Shown here piece by piece: positions 1 to 11,151 of a DNA stretch of 64,000 nt. Source of the stretch: Phoenix dactylifera (Eukaryota > Streptophyta > Magnoliopsida > Arecales > Arecaceae); NCBI RefSeq assembly GCF_009389715.1, contig NC_052397.1, forward strand, positions 12,715,355 through 12,779,354, given 5' to 3'. The position numbers and the translations under genes were made by a program. Position 1 is the stretch's first letter. Each line of letters starts with the position of its first letter. The notes under the pieces are model-generated. The model did not search any database, was not told where the DNA came from, and saw only the letters and a list, made by a program, of their open reading frames with translations.

Positions 1-2850
1 TCTTTTCTTGTTTTTGGCCTCCCTCCTCTATCTAGTATATTATTTTAAAATGATCTGTAATCTCACAAAGCTAACAACTCTGGGTTCATGACTGCCTTAG
101 CTAATTTTGGGTAACATTTCCTTATTTCTATGGCAGGTTTGGGTTGTGATGCCAAAAAAATAAATAAAAAAAAAGATTAATCTTATTGACTATTAGATCT
201 GTTAGGATGGCCATTTATGATTTGATCTGACAATTCGACCCACAAACAATCTGCTTTATATAAATTCAAATTTGATAAAAATGGATTTGAATTATAAACA
301 GATCAACTTATCTAATTTTTTTTATTAAATGTATTGGGATTAGATCTTTGACTTATTTAATCAGTTCTAAGGTCAGATTATGAGGTGACTCGTTTAATCC
401 ATTTATGATACAACCTCTGTCCTTCCCTAACAAAAGCAACATGACAGGCATACTTCTTGAAGCAATCAAGACAGCTTGGAAACCAAGAAGGCACTCTTAC
501 TTTGGACTTTAAAATGTAAATTAAAAAATAACACAGTAAGAATGGGTGCACAATCAAACCCGTTGCTAGATTAGGGTTGGAATGCTCGGCGTCGCGGGGC
601 CACTCAAACCGCGAAACGCATTGTTAGATGGAGCAAAACTTTGGGATGTTCGGCCTCATGAGCAGATTGGCCATAGGCAAGATGATGTCTCATCAAGCTT
701 TCCTGTACTCTCATAGTAAAGCTAAAAATCGAAAATAAAAAGGCAAATGAAATATGTAGTTGATGAATTTTTCATCAAATACGTGACTGGTTATATAACA
801 CGACTCTTAAGTTGTAGAAGACTTTTACAACTTGCTGTTTAACGTCATCCCCTCAGAAATTGGTGGAATTCTAGTGAAAATTTAAGGCGAGAGGATGGAC
901 TTGTTGCTAGTGACTAGTTTCTTACAAAAAGGTACAAACAACCCTTAGGACAATGGAAATGAGATAGAATCTAGCCTAGTAGTACTCGGCATGGACTTGT
1001 TCAGGATGTTTGGCTACTTCTAAGATTTTCTCCAACTCCCAAGATTTTATATGATCTACTTCTATGTCATCGAATAATAATTAATAAAACATGATGTCAT
1101 AAGACCACAGGGATGGAACGGAGATCGTTTCAAATGACAATGGGCATGTGTAAAGCTTAACACGTTTCAGATGCAGTTAAACTATGGCAAGTTGCTGCCT
1201 TCACTTGATGATTAATATAGTTTCACGGATAAGCTTCAAAAATCAGAGAATTGACAGCTAGTTCTGAGGGATGGCCAACTTCGTAAAACAAACAAGAAAT
1301 CAAATGCGCATCCTTTGAAGTATCATCTAGAACGATGAGCTGGTCTTAAGGAAATCATTGTCTCCTTTATATACAATTGAAGTATAGTAGTATATACAAA
1401 CTGAAATGATGACACTCCTCCATATCAATAATTAACTTAATCATTCAGCTGAATAATTCAATAAAAATGATGTCACTCCTACATATCAATTAACTCTAGT
1501 TAATCATTCAGCTGAATAATTCAAACTCTGACAAATGTCTGAACATTTACTGATTCAAATCTATAAACATGTTGATCTTTATTCGGATATTCTCTCTCCT
1601 CTCTTTTTCCGAGCTTACTTCCATGCTCTGAATAAGGTATCGACGTGACATTATGACTACATACCTCAAGGATGGTACCCTCCACAACCATCCGTAAGGA
1701 TGGTTTGTCCTCCCTTTCGCATTGATAGTCTCGAACTTGAGATGTTTTGAGGAAAAGATGGGGATATGCAGCAGAACTCCTGTTATTTCTTTCGCATTGA
1801 TACTTCTTTCTTTTTTTAATAATCTAGCATGAATATAGAGGGGTTATTTTAGCATAAATAAAGAGTGTACATAGGACACATAAAGAGTGTATATAACTTG
1901 CATGAAAACCAAAGTCTACTTTTGATGTCAAGATTATAAGAGTGTGGATGGCCATGATCCTACCATAAGAAAAGCTTTCTGCAAGTTGATTTTTACTTTT
2001 TAAAAGCCAGATAATTACATATTGGTGGCAGACTCGAGCTGTGATGGGAAATTTTACTTTTCAATTTTTTTGTCAGATTGGACTCAATATTACTTTCTTG
2101 TTTTTTCATTACCCTTTCCTCCCTCTTTGGGTAGGCACCTGTTATAGTTTGGAATAAATTTGGAATTCAATCTTTAGATACCTACTACCCGAATTCAATT
2201 ATATATTATATATATATTTTTATAAAATTATATATATATATATATATTGTGAGAGGACTTGAATTCCAAATCTAAAGAATATTTAAACTCTATATTTACC
2301 ACAAAGCTGCAAAAGTTATTTGTATTTAGATTGTTTGCCAAATTATTTATACCTATTTTTATTTGATATTATCCCTCTTTTTTCTTTTATCTTTTTCGTA
2401 AATTTGGGTCGGGTACCTAACCCAATTACTTAAGCATCCCAATCCTAAAGACTAATTAGATGGCTTTGGATATCCGACAGGTTTACTTTTTTTTATGAGA
2501 TGGATTTAAGATTTTTGGTCCAATTTTTAATTGAACTTTGGATGAATTTGGATAGTAGAGTTTTAAACAAATTTGGATATAGGTAGGACAAATTTTACGA
2601 AAATACTACTTGTTGTCATTCCTAATACTAAGCTTGGTCATGTAGAACCATTCAAATTATGGTAAGTGTAACTTGCAGGCGTCATCTTTAACAAACATCA
2701 ATTAGGCTATTGTTTATTATATTACAACAGAATTAATAAAAACGTAAGCTCCATATATTAAAGTTTAAGCTTCTCGTAACACATATTGCCGGGTCATCGA
2801 TAATGATAATACTTTGCATTTAACTAACCTCGTCAACCATCAAGTATTGG
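1..2850. other. AT-rich intergenic region, no gene recognised
   Basis: I see no convincing reading frame on either strand. The stretch is AT-rich with poly(A)/poly(T) runs, a short local duplication near 1.4-1.5 kb and an AT dinucleotide tract near 2.2 kb. The last few hundred bases should hold the upstream promoter of the extensin gene. Confidence 0.6.
1405..1525. repeat. tandem duplication, about 60-bp unit, two copies
   Basis: Two adjacent diverged copies each run from a TGATG-CACTCCT start to an ATTCAGCTGAATAATTCA end. AGCT within TTCAGCTGAA makes each unit contain a 10-bp palindrome. No function is apparent. Confidence 0.7.
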
Positions 2851-2851
2851 T

Positions 2852-2858
2852 TATAAAA
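2852..2858 (+). promoter_or_regulatory. TATA box of the extensin gene
   Basis: TATAAAA lies 81 bp upstream of the proposed ATG at 2939, which leaves room for a roughly 50-base 5' leader. This is a normal plant spacing. Confidence 0.65.
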
Positions 2859-2938
2859 GGGACAGAGGATTGTGCATTGGACGACGCGCAGCCCATACTT
2901 CAGAGACTTGAAGATTTGCTTAGCTTTTGAAGAGATCG

Positions 2939-3553
2939 ATGCGGATGGCTTGTCTAGAGAGCGCGAGGCTCAAGCTCGCGGTGTTGCTCTTTGTCATGGC
3001 CTGCAGCGTTATGACAGATGCATTCCCTGAACCCAAATCTCCTCCACCACCATCTCCTTCACCTCCATACTATTACTATTCACCTCCACCACCACCACCA
3101 CCTTACAAATACACCTCACCTCCTCCACCACCTTACAAGTACTCGTCGCCTCCTCCACCACCTTACATGTACTCGTCGCCTCCTCCACCACCCTACTACG
3201 ATTCCAAGAAATACCCTTCTCCGCCTCCCTATTATGATTATTATTATCACTCACCACCACCACCACCACCACCTTACAAGTACTCATCACCTCCCCCGCC
3301 ACCATACAAATACTACTCGCCTCCTCCACCTTCCTACTACTACAACTCTCCACCCCCACCGGCTTATAAATATACCTCGCCACCTCCACCATCGTACTAT
3401 CACCACTCTTATTATTATGACTTTCCATCTCCACCGCCATACAAGTACTACTCACCTCCTCCACCGCCATACTACTCACCTCCTCCACCGCCATACTACT
3501 CACCTCCTCCACCTTACAAATACTCCCCGCCTCCCCCACCTCCCTACCGTTAA
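2939..3553 (+). CDS. extensin-like hydroxyproline-rich cell wall protein
   Basis: This is a 204-residue structural cell-wall glycoprotein. The N terminus (about residues 1-28) is a hydrophobic secretion signal ending near the sequence VMTDAFPEP. The rest is almost entirely Ser-(Pro)3-7 blocks alternating with Tyr-rich blocks such as YKY, YYY and YYDYYYH. In known extensins the SPPPP prolines are hydroxylated and arabinosylated, and Tyr-X-Tyr motifs cross-link the chains by peroxidase. The ATG at 2939 is preferred because the frame upstream has only non-ATG codons. A second ATG at 2945 is also possible. There is no intron, as is usual for the family. The stop at 3551 interrupts a repeat tract that visibly continues downstream, so the protein is probably shorter than its ancestor. 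The identification rests on composition, so other proline-rich cell wall proteins are the only real alternative. Confidence 0.85.
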   Translation: MRMACLESARLKLAVLLFVMACSVMTDAFPEPKSPPPPSPSPPYYYYSPPPPPPPYKYTSPPPPPYKYSSPPPPPYMYSSPPPPPYYDSKKYPSPPPYYDYYYHSPPPPPPPYKYSSPPPPPYKYYSPPPPSYYYNSPPPPAYKYTSPPPPSYYHHSYYYDFPSPPPYKYYSPPPPPYYSPPPPPYYSPPPPYKYSPPPPPPYR

Positions 3554-3790
3554 CGCTTCCAGATTCCCCTCTCCACCACCTTAAAAGTACTCCGCACCTC
3601 CTCTACCACCATACAAATACTACTCACTCCTCCACCCCCTTACTATTATCGCTATCCACCTCCTCCACCTTACAAGTACTCATCGGCACCACCGCCTCCC
3701 TATATTATTACCACTATCCTCTTCCACCAGCTTATTGTAAATCACCACCTCCACCATATATATTATTCGAAGTCTCCCGTTTCCATGATC
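3554..3790 (+). pseudogene. degenerate 3' extension of the extensin repeats
   Basis: After the stop, CCACCTCC-type proline codons and TACAAGTAC-type Tyr-Lys-Tyr codons continue for about 230 bp, but they jump between frames and meet stops (for example in CACCTTAAAAG near 3580). This looks like the former C-terminal part of the extensin, lost by the stop at 3551 and by small indels. It could also now serve as 3' UTR. Confidence 0.65.
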
Positions 3791-4685
3791 ACTGCCATCG
3801 TCACTATGGGCATGCAGATATATACTCCTTTACAGAATACGTATCAGAAATCTACTACCGAATGCTGCTAGATCGGGCCTTTATATATATTGTCTTATAT
3901 TCTGTGTAGTTCTAAAAACCAGCATGGGGTTCCGAATCCCTGATTGTTAACAGCTCATATCCATGGGTTTTCGTTATATTTCTATTTTTATTTTGAAATG
4001 TGGAGCGAGTTCCTTGTGAGCTCCACGTTGCAGTAGCCCAGCTGGTATTCGTTGCTGTATGGATTGTTCATGGAAGACATTTATATATACTATTGCTTTT
4101 TCCATAGCTTGGATGCTTGTGAATCCGTGCTGCAACTTTACATATGGTGAGCCTGGAGTCGACTCCATTATGCTAAGGCTATACCTACAGGATATATTAC
4201 TTTTTCTAAAATAAGAAGAAAAAATAAGTAGGTTGAGTGGAGCTTTCCTGGGGCCGGAGAGCTTGCTAAGAAACAATATCTTTGTTGACATTACATGCAT
4301 GGCATTTGAAAGTTTCCGTGTAATTGGCATGGTCAACCGACCGTTGTCGATTTTTTTTCCGAGAAAACAACCATTATCAATTTTCCAGTTAATAGAATAG
4401 CATAGAGTGATTTAAGACGAGAGAGATATATACGGTGGTTGCTGTGCGCGTGAGAGAGAGATGCACTCGACGTCAAGGAAAATTGTCAGAGATACCAAAA
4501 TTGTTTGTTGTTACAACAAATGAATAGCTTCAAAGTGATCTTTTGCGTCCGTTCAGAATCATTGGTACAATATTTTGCAGCGACTGTGACCTTTGCTATA
4601 CTTGCGTAGTAATAAAGTGTAACAAAAAAACTATAATATAAGCTGGGCCCTACCAAAATGAAAGAAAGAGTCCCCTTTGCCATAG
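3791..4685. other. intergenic, no gene recognised
   Basis: This is the probable 3' flank of the extensin gene followed by AT-rich DNA. Open frames on the minus strand here have no recognisable domain and no codon bias, so I do not call them. Confidence 0.5.
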
Positions 4686-4691
4686 CTTCTC

Positions 4692-5330
4692 ATGGGGTTT
4701 GAGTCCCCTTCGCCACGAGAAACCTTCCCCTGCTCAAACCAACTTCGCCATAGGCCCCTCCTCCTCCTCCTCCAAGACCTTACAGTCTCAAAACAACCCC
4801 CCTCTTACCACCATCTTCTCTCAGCCCCACCTGTCTCAGCAGCAGCTACTGTGAAATCCCACTACGTCGACCTCAAACTCCCCTTGTCAGGAGCTAACGC
4901 CATTCCACTGGGCGTCCGACGACAACCAGGAAAACTCCAGCCTTCCCCCATTCACCCCACTCCACCCCCACCCCTACCTGGTTACCGACCACAATCTAGG
5001 AGTGAAAGAAAGCGGTCTCTTAAACCTCCTCGGCCTAAGACTGTAGGTAAATAATGGATCAAAGTCTCTGAGCCCCGTCCTGGATTACCCAGGCGACCTA
5101 GCAAGCCCAGGCAGTACCACAAAAACCCCATCCTCCCGGAATGGTGGTGGTGCCCAGCTTCTGAAATTGAGGTGACAGATGAGGGGTGGAAATTTAACGA
5201 GCCCCTCACACGTCCTACCGAGGGGGAGAGACGTACGCCGACGTGCTCCGAAGGAGTATTCTCCAACCATCCCAACCGGCAGACATCAGTGAGCTTTCTT
5301 CCACTTCCCCCGGGAAAAGAGCATCAGTGA
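4692..5330 (+). pseudogene. unrecognised coding-like stretch with one internal stop
   Basis: A 120-codon frame beginning at the ATG at 4692 ends at TAA 5052-5054. The same frame then continues for about 90 more codons, through a Trp-Trp-Trp-Cys segment around 5140, to a stop near 5330. The first part is Pro/Leu-rich and ends in a basic Arg/Lys/Pro segment. The second part is compositionally like an ordinary globular or linker sequence. GTAAAT at the stop could alternatively be a splice donor. I do not recognise the protein. It may be a decayed gene exon or the ORF1 of an old transposon, and it directly abuts the LTR at 5486. Confidence 0.3.
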
Positions 5331-5485
5331 CTTCGTCCTCACACAACAACTCCAGCATTGTTGACCATGAGGTACCTAGAGCCGACCGTAGCAACCACTT
5401 TCAGCCATTGCGGAGCACCATCCCCTAGGTAGCTAGTTTAGGCGGGCGTCCCACCCCAAAGAGTCTTACCCTTGTCCAAAGCATA

Positions 5486-5678
5486 TGTAAGAACCCGGAA
5501 CTGGGCCCGGTCCACTCGACCGGCCCAGTCAGCGGGATGGATCCTCCATCCGGAAGAAGAAGGAGGAGCCCTGCTTTAGGGCTTCCTTCTCCTTCCTCTC
5601 CTCCTTTGAGCCCACCGAAAGAGAGAGCCGCCGCACGCAGGGGGGGTTCTTCTTCGTGTGGCCACCGAGAGAGAGGGA

Positions 5679-5726
<48 letters not shown>

Positions 5727-7558
5727 CCACGGCACCGGATGGTCTTCTTCTTCCTTGCCGTCGGAGAAGAGAGGCGCCGGATCTTCATCGGGGCTAAGGT
5801 AAACTTCTCCTTCTCCTTGCTTGATGCTTGGCCATGATGTGTTGGGGGTTGGGGCCGGCCGATCGCCGAATTTGGGTCCAAAAGGGCTTGCCCTAGCCGT
5901 CGGCATGTTCGCCGCCGCCAATCGCCGGGGGTGGCCGGGCTTACTCCGCCACCTCCTGCCGCTGCCAAGGCCGGCCACCGCGGCCGCCTTGGGTTCGATC
6001 GAGAGAAGAGAAGAGGGGGCGGCGACAGGGGGTCATGGGTCCCCTGTTTCACCGAAGGAGAAGAAGGGAGTCGGGAGAGGAAAGAAGAAAAAGAAAAGAA
6101 GGAAAAAGAAAAGAAAGAAGAAAAGAAAAAGAAAAGAAAAGAAAAGAAAGAAAGAAAAAAACAAAGGAGGGTGGTTTACGGGTATGAACCCGGATCCGAA
6201 CCCGAACCCGGGGTGCTAGACACTTCGGCAAGGTCGGCCCTGGGAGAATGTTAAAATTTAGGTTTTATATATATATTGTGATGCATTTTAAAAGAAAATA
6301 TGGTTTTTGAATATTAAGTTCTGCGAGGGATTTGCGGAATTAATTGGATTTGTTGTGGATCGCGTTCGCAAGGTAAGTGATGTAACCTCTTTTCTAGATT
6401 TATCGGCAAACTATATATATGTTTCACGAATCGAATTATTCGTGATTTCGAATTTGATGCATGAATTTTATGTGTCTTTTAGAATATTATATGATTATGA
6501 AGGAACGTATTTGCTTCTGATTTGAATTGTGTTTAATTGCTCTGATATTGTACCTTTTGGCTTGGAACACTAAACATAATGTAAGAAAAGATTATGACTT
6601 GAAATAGATTCAGACTTGCAGTCGGGCTATGTTGAGGACCCTGCTAATGGGGGCTAATACATTGGTACCGCAAGAAGAATAGTCGGTGATATGACCCTAC
6701 CACAGGAAATATGTGGTCATAGTTCCTGGCTGTTGAGTTGAATCTGATAAATTGAAAGAAATTAAGATATGAACGACATTTGGTTTTGACATTGTATGTT
6801 TTTTTTATATATATAACTGAAATATGAAATAGAGAACAAACTGAACTATCGACCTAGCTATGTTGAGGACCCCGCCAATGGGGGCAGATACGTTGGCAAT
6901 TGACTGTCCTGAGGGACTCACCGCAAGAAGATTAGTCGGTGTTAATGACCCCGCCACAGGAAACATGTGGTCATAGTCCAGGATCGACATGATAAATTGA
7001 ATATATGAAAGAATCTTGAAACCGTGAAAAGAATCTTTTGAACTTAAAACATATATGACTTATACTTTGGAACTGCATATTTATTTATTTTCCACATATT
7101 ATTGCTTGATTTATCTAGCTAGAGTGTTCATTACTTACTGGGCTGTCTAGCTCATTATACCATCTCTTGTTGTTTTACAGATTTCGAGAACTAGTTTATT
7201 GGAGATTCAAAATGGAAGAGCGACTAGAAGGATTTGTGGCACAAGTTATCTTAGATTAGGGTTATTTAAGTTGATTTGTTATTATGGACATTTGTTATGA
7301 TTGGTGGACTTTTGTTAGTTTAAGGACTAGGTTTCTGCATGTTGGTAAATGATTATTCCGCTGCGTATTTAGACTTGTGAGTCATTATGACTTGAGTTAG
7401 TCAATGAAATAAGATTGCATTTATTCTGTTCAATTATTCTAGAATTTCATAATTGAGGTGTTTGGTAGATGCCTTGCATGCTCGTGGGGAGAGTTTCCTA
7501 CGGGTGTGCGGCGGTTGGCGCGACCCCCGACTCGCGATCTCGGGACGGGGGCGTGACA
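5486..7558 (+). repeat. left (5') LTR of the gypsy element
   Basis: It runs TG to CA and is 2073 bp long. It includes a GA microsatellite (about 5681-5723), a purine-rich AAAG/GAAA tract (about 6060-6170), a possible TATA run near 6265-6280, and a diverged internal duplication (about 6620-6730 and 6850-6985). Compared with the right LTR it lacks about 35 bp just after CGGCCCAGTC. Confidence 0.88.
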
Positions 7559-7565
7559 ACTTAAG

Positions 7566-7577
7566 TGGTATCAGAGC
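7566..7577 (+). promoter_or_regulatory. primer binding site, tRNA-Met type
   Basis: TGGTATCAGAGC is the standard plant initiator tRNA-Met primer site. It starts 7 bp after the end of the left LTR. Confidence 0.85.
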
Positions 7578-7763
7578 ATACATGGATAGAATATAAGACA
7601 AAGAATCATACACGATATGAGTGTAGGTGGGTATACACTAGGGACATTGGGACGTTAGGTGTGAAGAATGTGATGATTATTCTTATATATATAAAAAAAA
7701 TTTAATTTAATTCGGTGAGCTTTTTTTTATGAGTCTGCTGTTATTTGATGCATATAGGTCAGG

Positions 7764-8401
7764 ATGCCTCAACGTCGGACGAAAAAGACTACTGTTAGTG
7801 CTGCAGATGCGACACCGAACCGGCATGCTGACAGCACACCCCAACGGGTTGGGAGTATCCCTCAGCAGGAGGGAGTCGTGAGCCCTCAAACAGGACAGGA
7901 ACCGGGCTTAAGCCAGGTTATGTAGACCATGGTGGGCCTCATGCAAATGCAACAGCAGGTGCAACAGCAGTTGCTCAACAACAAGCACAGTTGCTCCAGA
8001 CACAGCCACAACAAGGATGAGGGGAACAGTGTGAACATCGTAGCAGCATAGTTGAATTTAAGAGGCTGGCTCCTCCAGCTTTTCAGGGGACTACAGAACC
8101 TTTGGAAGCAGACAATTGGCTTACAGAGATGGAAAAAGCATTTGCTGTCTTAAGATGCCGGGACGATGAAAAACTTTTGTTTGCATCATACATGTTGCAG
8201 GGAGAAGCATTTAATTGGTGGCAGATGTTGGAGCATAAATTTGAGCATGATGGGACCTCTCACTTGGGATAAATTTCGAAAAGCATTCTATATAAATATT
8301 TTCCTCGGAGTGTAAGGACACAGAAGGAACAAGAATTTATCCATTTGAAGCAAAGGGGCATGACAGTGGCCGAATATGAAGCCAAATTCACAGAACTAGC
8401 C
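7764..8401 (+). pseudogene. gypsy gag, N-terminal part (broken)
   Basis: The start is ATG 7764 (MPQRRTKK, basic, Gln-rich). The frame meets TAG at 7923-7925 (codon 54). A Gln-rich linker then changes frame near 7970. The retrotransposon gag capsid segment follows, recognisable by APPAFQGTTEP, the WWQ motif and GMTVAEYEAKFTELA. Further stops and shifts lie near 8015 and 8270-8310. The sequence is cut after ELA codons by the copia insertion at 8402 and resumes at 20213-20218. The capsid protein would package the element RNA, but this copy cannot encode it. Confidence 0.8.
8397..8401 (+). repeat. target site duplication (left) of the copia element
   Basis: TAGCC here is repeated exactly at 20213-20217 on the other side of the copia element. 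Confidence 0.92.
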
Positions 8402-9190
8402 TGTTGCCCAGATAGACAACCCAAGAGGGGGGGTGAATTGGGTTTTAAAATAATTTAGCTATTTAAAACGTTGTGAATGACTAATTAAAACTATTGCAAG
8501 TTGTTTAATTAATTGCTATGTGCTGTGAGTGATATGAGAGGAAGAAGAAGAGAGGCAATTAATCACAAACACCAAGTTTTATAGTAGTTCGGAGCTAACC
8601 CTTGCTCCTACGTCCACTCCCCAAGTCTCACTTGGGAATTCACTATAACCCCCTTGGATTACAGCCGGTTGTTTTCCAAGCTCACAACCAAACTTGTTGT
8701 TTTACGAGCTCACAACGAACTCGGTCGGTTTTCCCAGGCTCACCGACTAGAACCACCCCGATTGTTTTCCCGGGATCACAATCGAACCCTTACACACGTT
8801 GGTTTTACACTCGGCTCACCAACCAACCTCAATACCCTTGATTCAATCTCCCGATTGAACCAAGCAGATACAAGTTGTAAATAATATAGACAAACAGAAA
8901 ACTAAGCTTCTCAAAAGCAGATGGAAAACAATATAATCTGAAAAGAGTTTAGAAGCCCTCAAACGCTTTTAAGTTGGAGAAGAGGAATGGCTTCTTAAAC
9001 TTCGGGTCTCCTCTTGAATATGTAGTCGACTTGAATGCAGGAGGAGGATTCTTTAATTGCTGGGAAGATGTAGGTGGATGCAGTTAATGCAGCTCTTTCC
9101 TCTTTTTTCGTTGAAGAACAGGTTGCAGAGATTGAATGCTTGAATACTTGGAGTGGAATGGTTGTTCTCTACTTTGCTACAGTCTTCTGT

Positions 9191-9203
9191 GGCTATTTAA
9201 ACC
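9191..9203 (-). promoter_or_regulatory. TATA-like motif in the copia LTR
   Basis: On the minus strand this reads GGTTTAAATAGCC. It lies about 1.2 kb into the LTR and about 90 bp downstream of the palindrome array in element orientation, so it could mark the U3/R promoter. The same motif is at 19019-19031. It is a weak TATA variant. Confidence 0.4.
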
Positions 9204-9291
9204 AACCCCCACGGAAACTAGCCGTTAGACACCTTTTTCTGCCCGTTCTGCACACTCTGCACAGTCTGACAATGTGTCCGTTGGTGGGTTG

Positions 9292-10201
9292 GAGTCGACT
9301 CGCGCGATCAGGAGTCGACTCGTCTGTAGCGGGAGTCGACTCATACTTTTTCGGAGTCGACTCGGCAACTGTTCCAGATTTGAATTAAAGTTGCCTTCGC
9401 GACTGGGAGTCGACTCGTCTTGACCCAGAGTCGACTCGCCAACTTCTGGAGCTGACTTGGCTTTCTCGGAGTCAGCTCATCCCATGGAGTCCGTGGATTT
9501 ATTTTTGAATTTGGTCCACTCGAGTCGACTCCTCAATCCTGGGAGTCGACTCGGCGCTCAGAGCCCGAACTCCCTATCTTCTGTCTTTTTGGCTCGTCCA
9601 GTCTTGGAGTCGACTCGAACTTCCTCGGAGTTGACTCGGCTCTCAGTTTCCGAAACTTGGTCTTCTGCCTTTTTGATGTGAAGCTGCCTTGGAGTCGACT
9701 CTAGCTGTCTGGGAGTCGACTCGAATCTCAGAGGCAGTAACTTGGTCTTCTGTCTTCTTTGTGGTCGCGGAGTCTCGGAGTCGACTCGCGTATTGCGGGA
9801 GTCGACTCGAATCTCAGAGTCCGAAAAATGCTTTCTGTCTTTTTCCTTGTGTTCCTCTGAGAGTCGACTCTCACTTTCTTTGGAGTCGACTTGCCAACCA
9901 TCGGAGTCGACTCGCGTTCCACTGGAGTCGACTCGAATCTCAGACCCGAAAACTGCTCTCTGACTTTTCTGCCTGTGACTCCTTGGAGTCGACTCATACT
10001 TCTCCGAAGTCGACTCGGTAAACATTGGAGTCGACTCGCGCACTTCGGGAGTCGACTCGCTGACAGGTTTTGAATTGAAGCTTTCTGTTCGTCTGTCTGT
10101 TCTCAGTCGGAGTCGACTCGTACCGATCCGGAGTCGACTCGAGCCCGTGCCAGTGAACTTGATACGCTTGGAGTCGACTCGTGATACTCTGGAGTCGACT
10201 C
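9292..10201. repeat. array of GAGTCGACTC palindromes in the copia LTR
   Basis: There are about 23 perfect copies of the 10-bp palindrome GAGTCGACTC plus several one-base variants within 910 bp. They come mostly in pairs about 20 bp apart. Pairs recur every 75-95 bp with a shared linker resembling TCTCAGA..CCGAAA..CTTCTGTCTTTT, so the whole is a diverged tandem array of units with two palindromes each. It fills what should be U3. Confidence 0.92.
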
Positions 10202-10384
10202 GAGTCTCAGACTTTGGTTCAAGCTGACTTCTTAACTTATCCAAAATACTATGAACCAAGTCTAGAGACACTTAGAGAAGATTTTCACTGAAAACACTTA
10301 ATTGAATTCATTAGTAAACAAGAAATATACTCAAATGCTTTGAGCTCATCAAAATCAAATAGGGTTTTAATCAATCACTCCACA

Positions 10385-11151
10385 ATCTCCCCCTTTTTGA
10401 TGATGACAAAACATTGAGTATATGTAAAGTGAATTGCACAATAAACAATGAAATAAAATCCATAAATGAATTCAAATGTCTGGTAATTCAATTTATCCAA
10501 GCTTGAAAGGAGTGAAACAGTAAATTTCGGAGTTAAAGCTCCCCCTTTCATTTGGAATTATATAAGCCTTCATATTATGCAATCAATTGTTTGGCTTATA
10601 TATCTTTAATGATTTAGCTTTGTTAAAATTTCAGATTCTCCCCCTCAACATATGCATTCTACTTTGTTTTGATTCTTTGAATTTCCTTTTAATGCTTTGA
10701 AGTTTTTGAACTGAAATTTTGGTTTTTAGAGGAAAAATCTGTCAATTTGTTCTTGAGTAGGATTCAGCTAATCTCCGAATATCCCTTGAATAGATTCTGG
10801 AGATTACTCCATTAGGAGCCCCAAAAGAGAGATAATGAGCCTCGAGGTACCGAATCCACTTAGAACAAATTTGTGTGTTTTAAGAGTTTATCTTTTTATT
10901 GATTTCCATTGATTCCTTTTACATATTTTATGCATATTTCTCCCCCTTTTACATATTTTATACATATTTCTCCCCCTTTTTGTCATCATATCAAAAAGGA
11001 GGTAATCAGAACACACAATCAAACATAGATCAAAAGGCACAGTATTGAAGAAAAATGCGGCTACTCATTGTATTAATTTGTATGTAAGTACATTTCAGAA
11101 TACAATAAGTAAAGCAAAACAATACATGTCAAAACAAAACACAAAAAGTAG
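10385..11151 (-). other. copia 3' untranslated region with polypurine tract
   Basis: Next to the LTR the minus strand reads AAAAAGGGGGAGAT, a good PPT (10385-10398). A second similar purine run and a 33-bp tandem duplication (TTTTACATATTTTAT..CATATTTCTCCCCC, about 10917-10980) occur further in. No gene is seen in the remainder. Confidence 0.7.

Larger units (their letters stand above)
8402..10384 (-). repeat. 3' LTR of the copia element (left on the + strand)
   Basis: In element orientation it begins TGTGGAGTG at 10384 and ends GGGCAACA at 8402. It has the same length as the right copy. It carries the GAGTCGACTC array and a TATA-like motif. Confidence 0.93.

Noticed and set aside
3009..3539. 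Minus-strand 176-codon frame over the extensin
   Set aside because: It is the complement of Pro/Tyr codons (Val/Glu/Lys-rich) and has no independent support.
5529..6254. Several 100-150 codon frames in both strands of the gypsy LTR
   Set aside because: They are created by GA and AAAG tracts (Arg/Glu, Ser/Leu, Lys runs) inside a defined LTR.
9292..10201. CRISPR-like appearance of a short repeat with spacers
   Set aside because: The repeat is only 10 bp, the spacers are related to each other, and the context is a plant LTR. It is not a CRISPR array.
9558..10271. A 237-codon minus-strand frame in the copia LTR, and several similar frames in both LTRs
   Set aside because: The protein is only VDSR/ESTP repeats produced by reading GAGTCGACTC. 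It has no start context or domain, and lies in presumptive U3.
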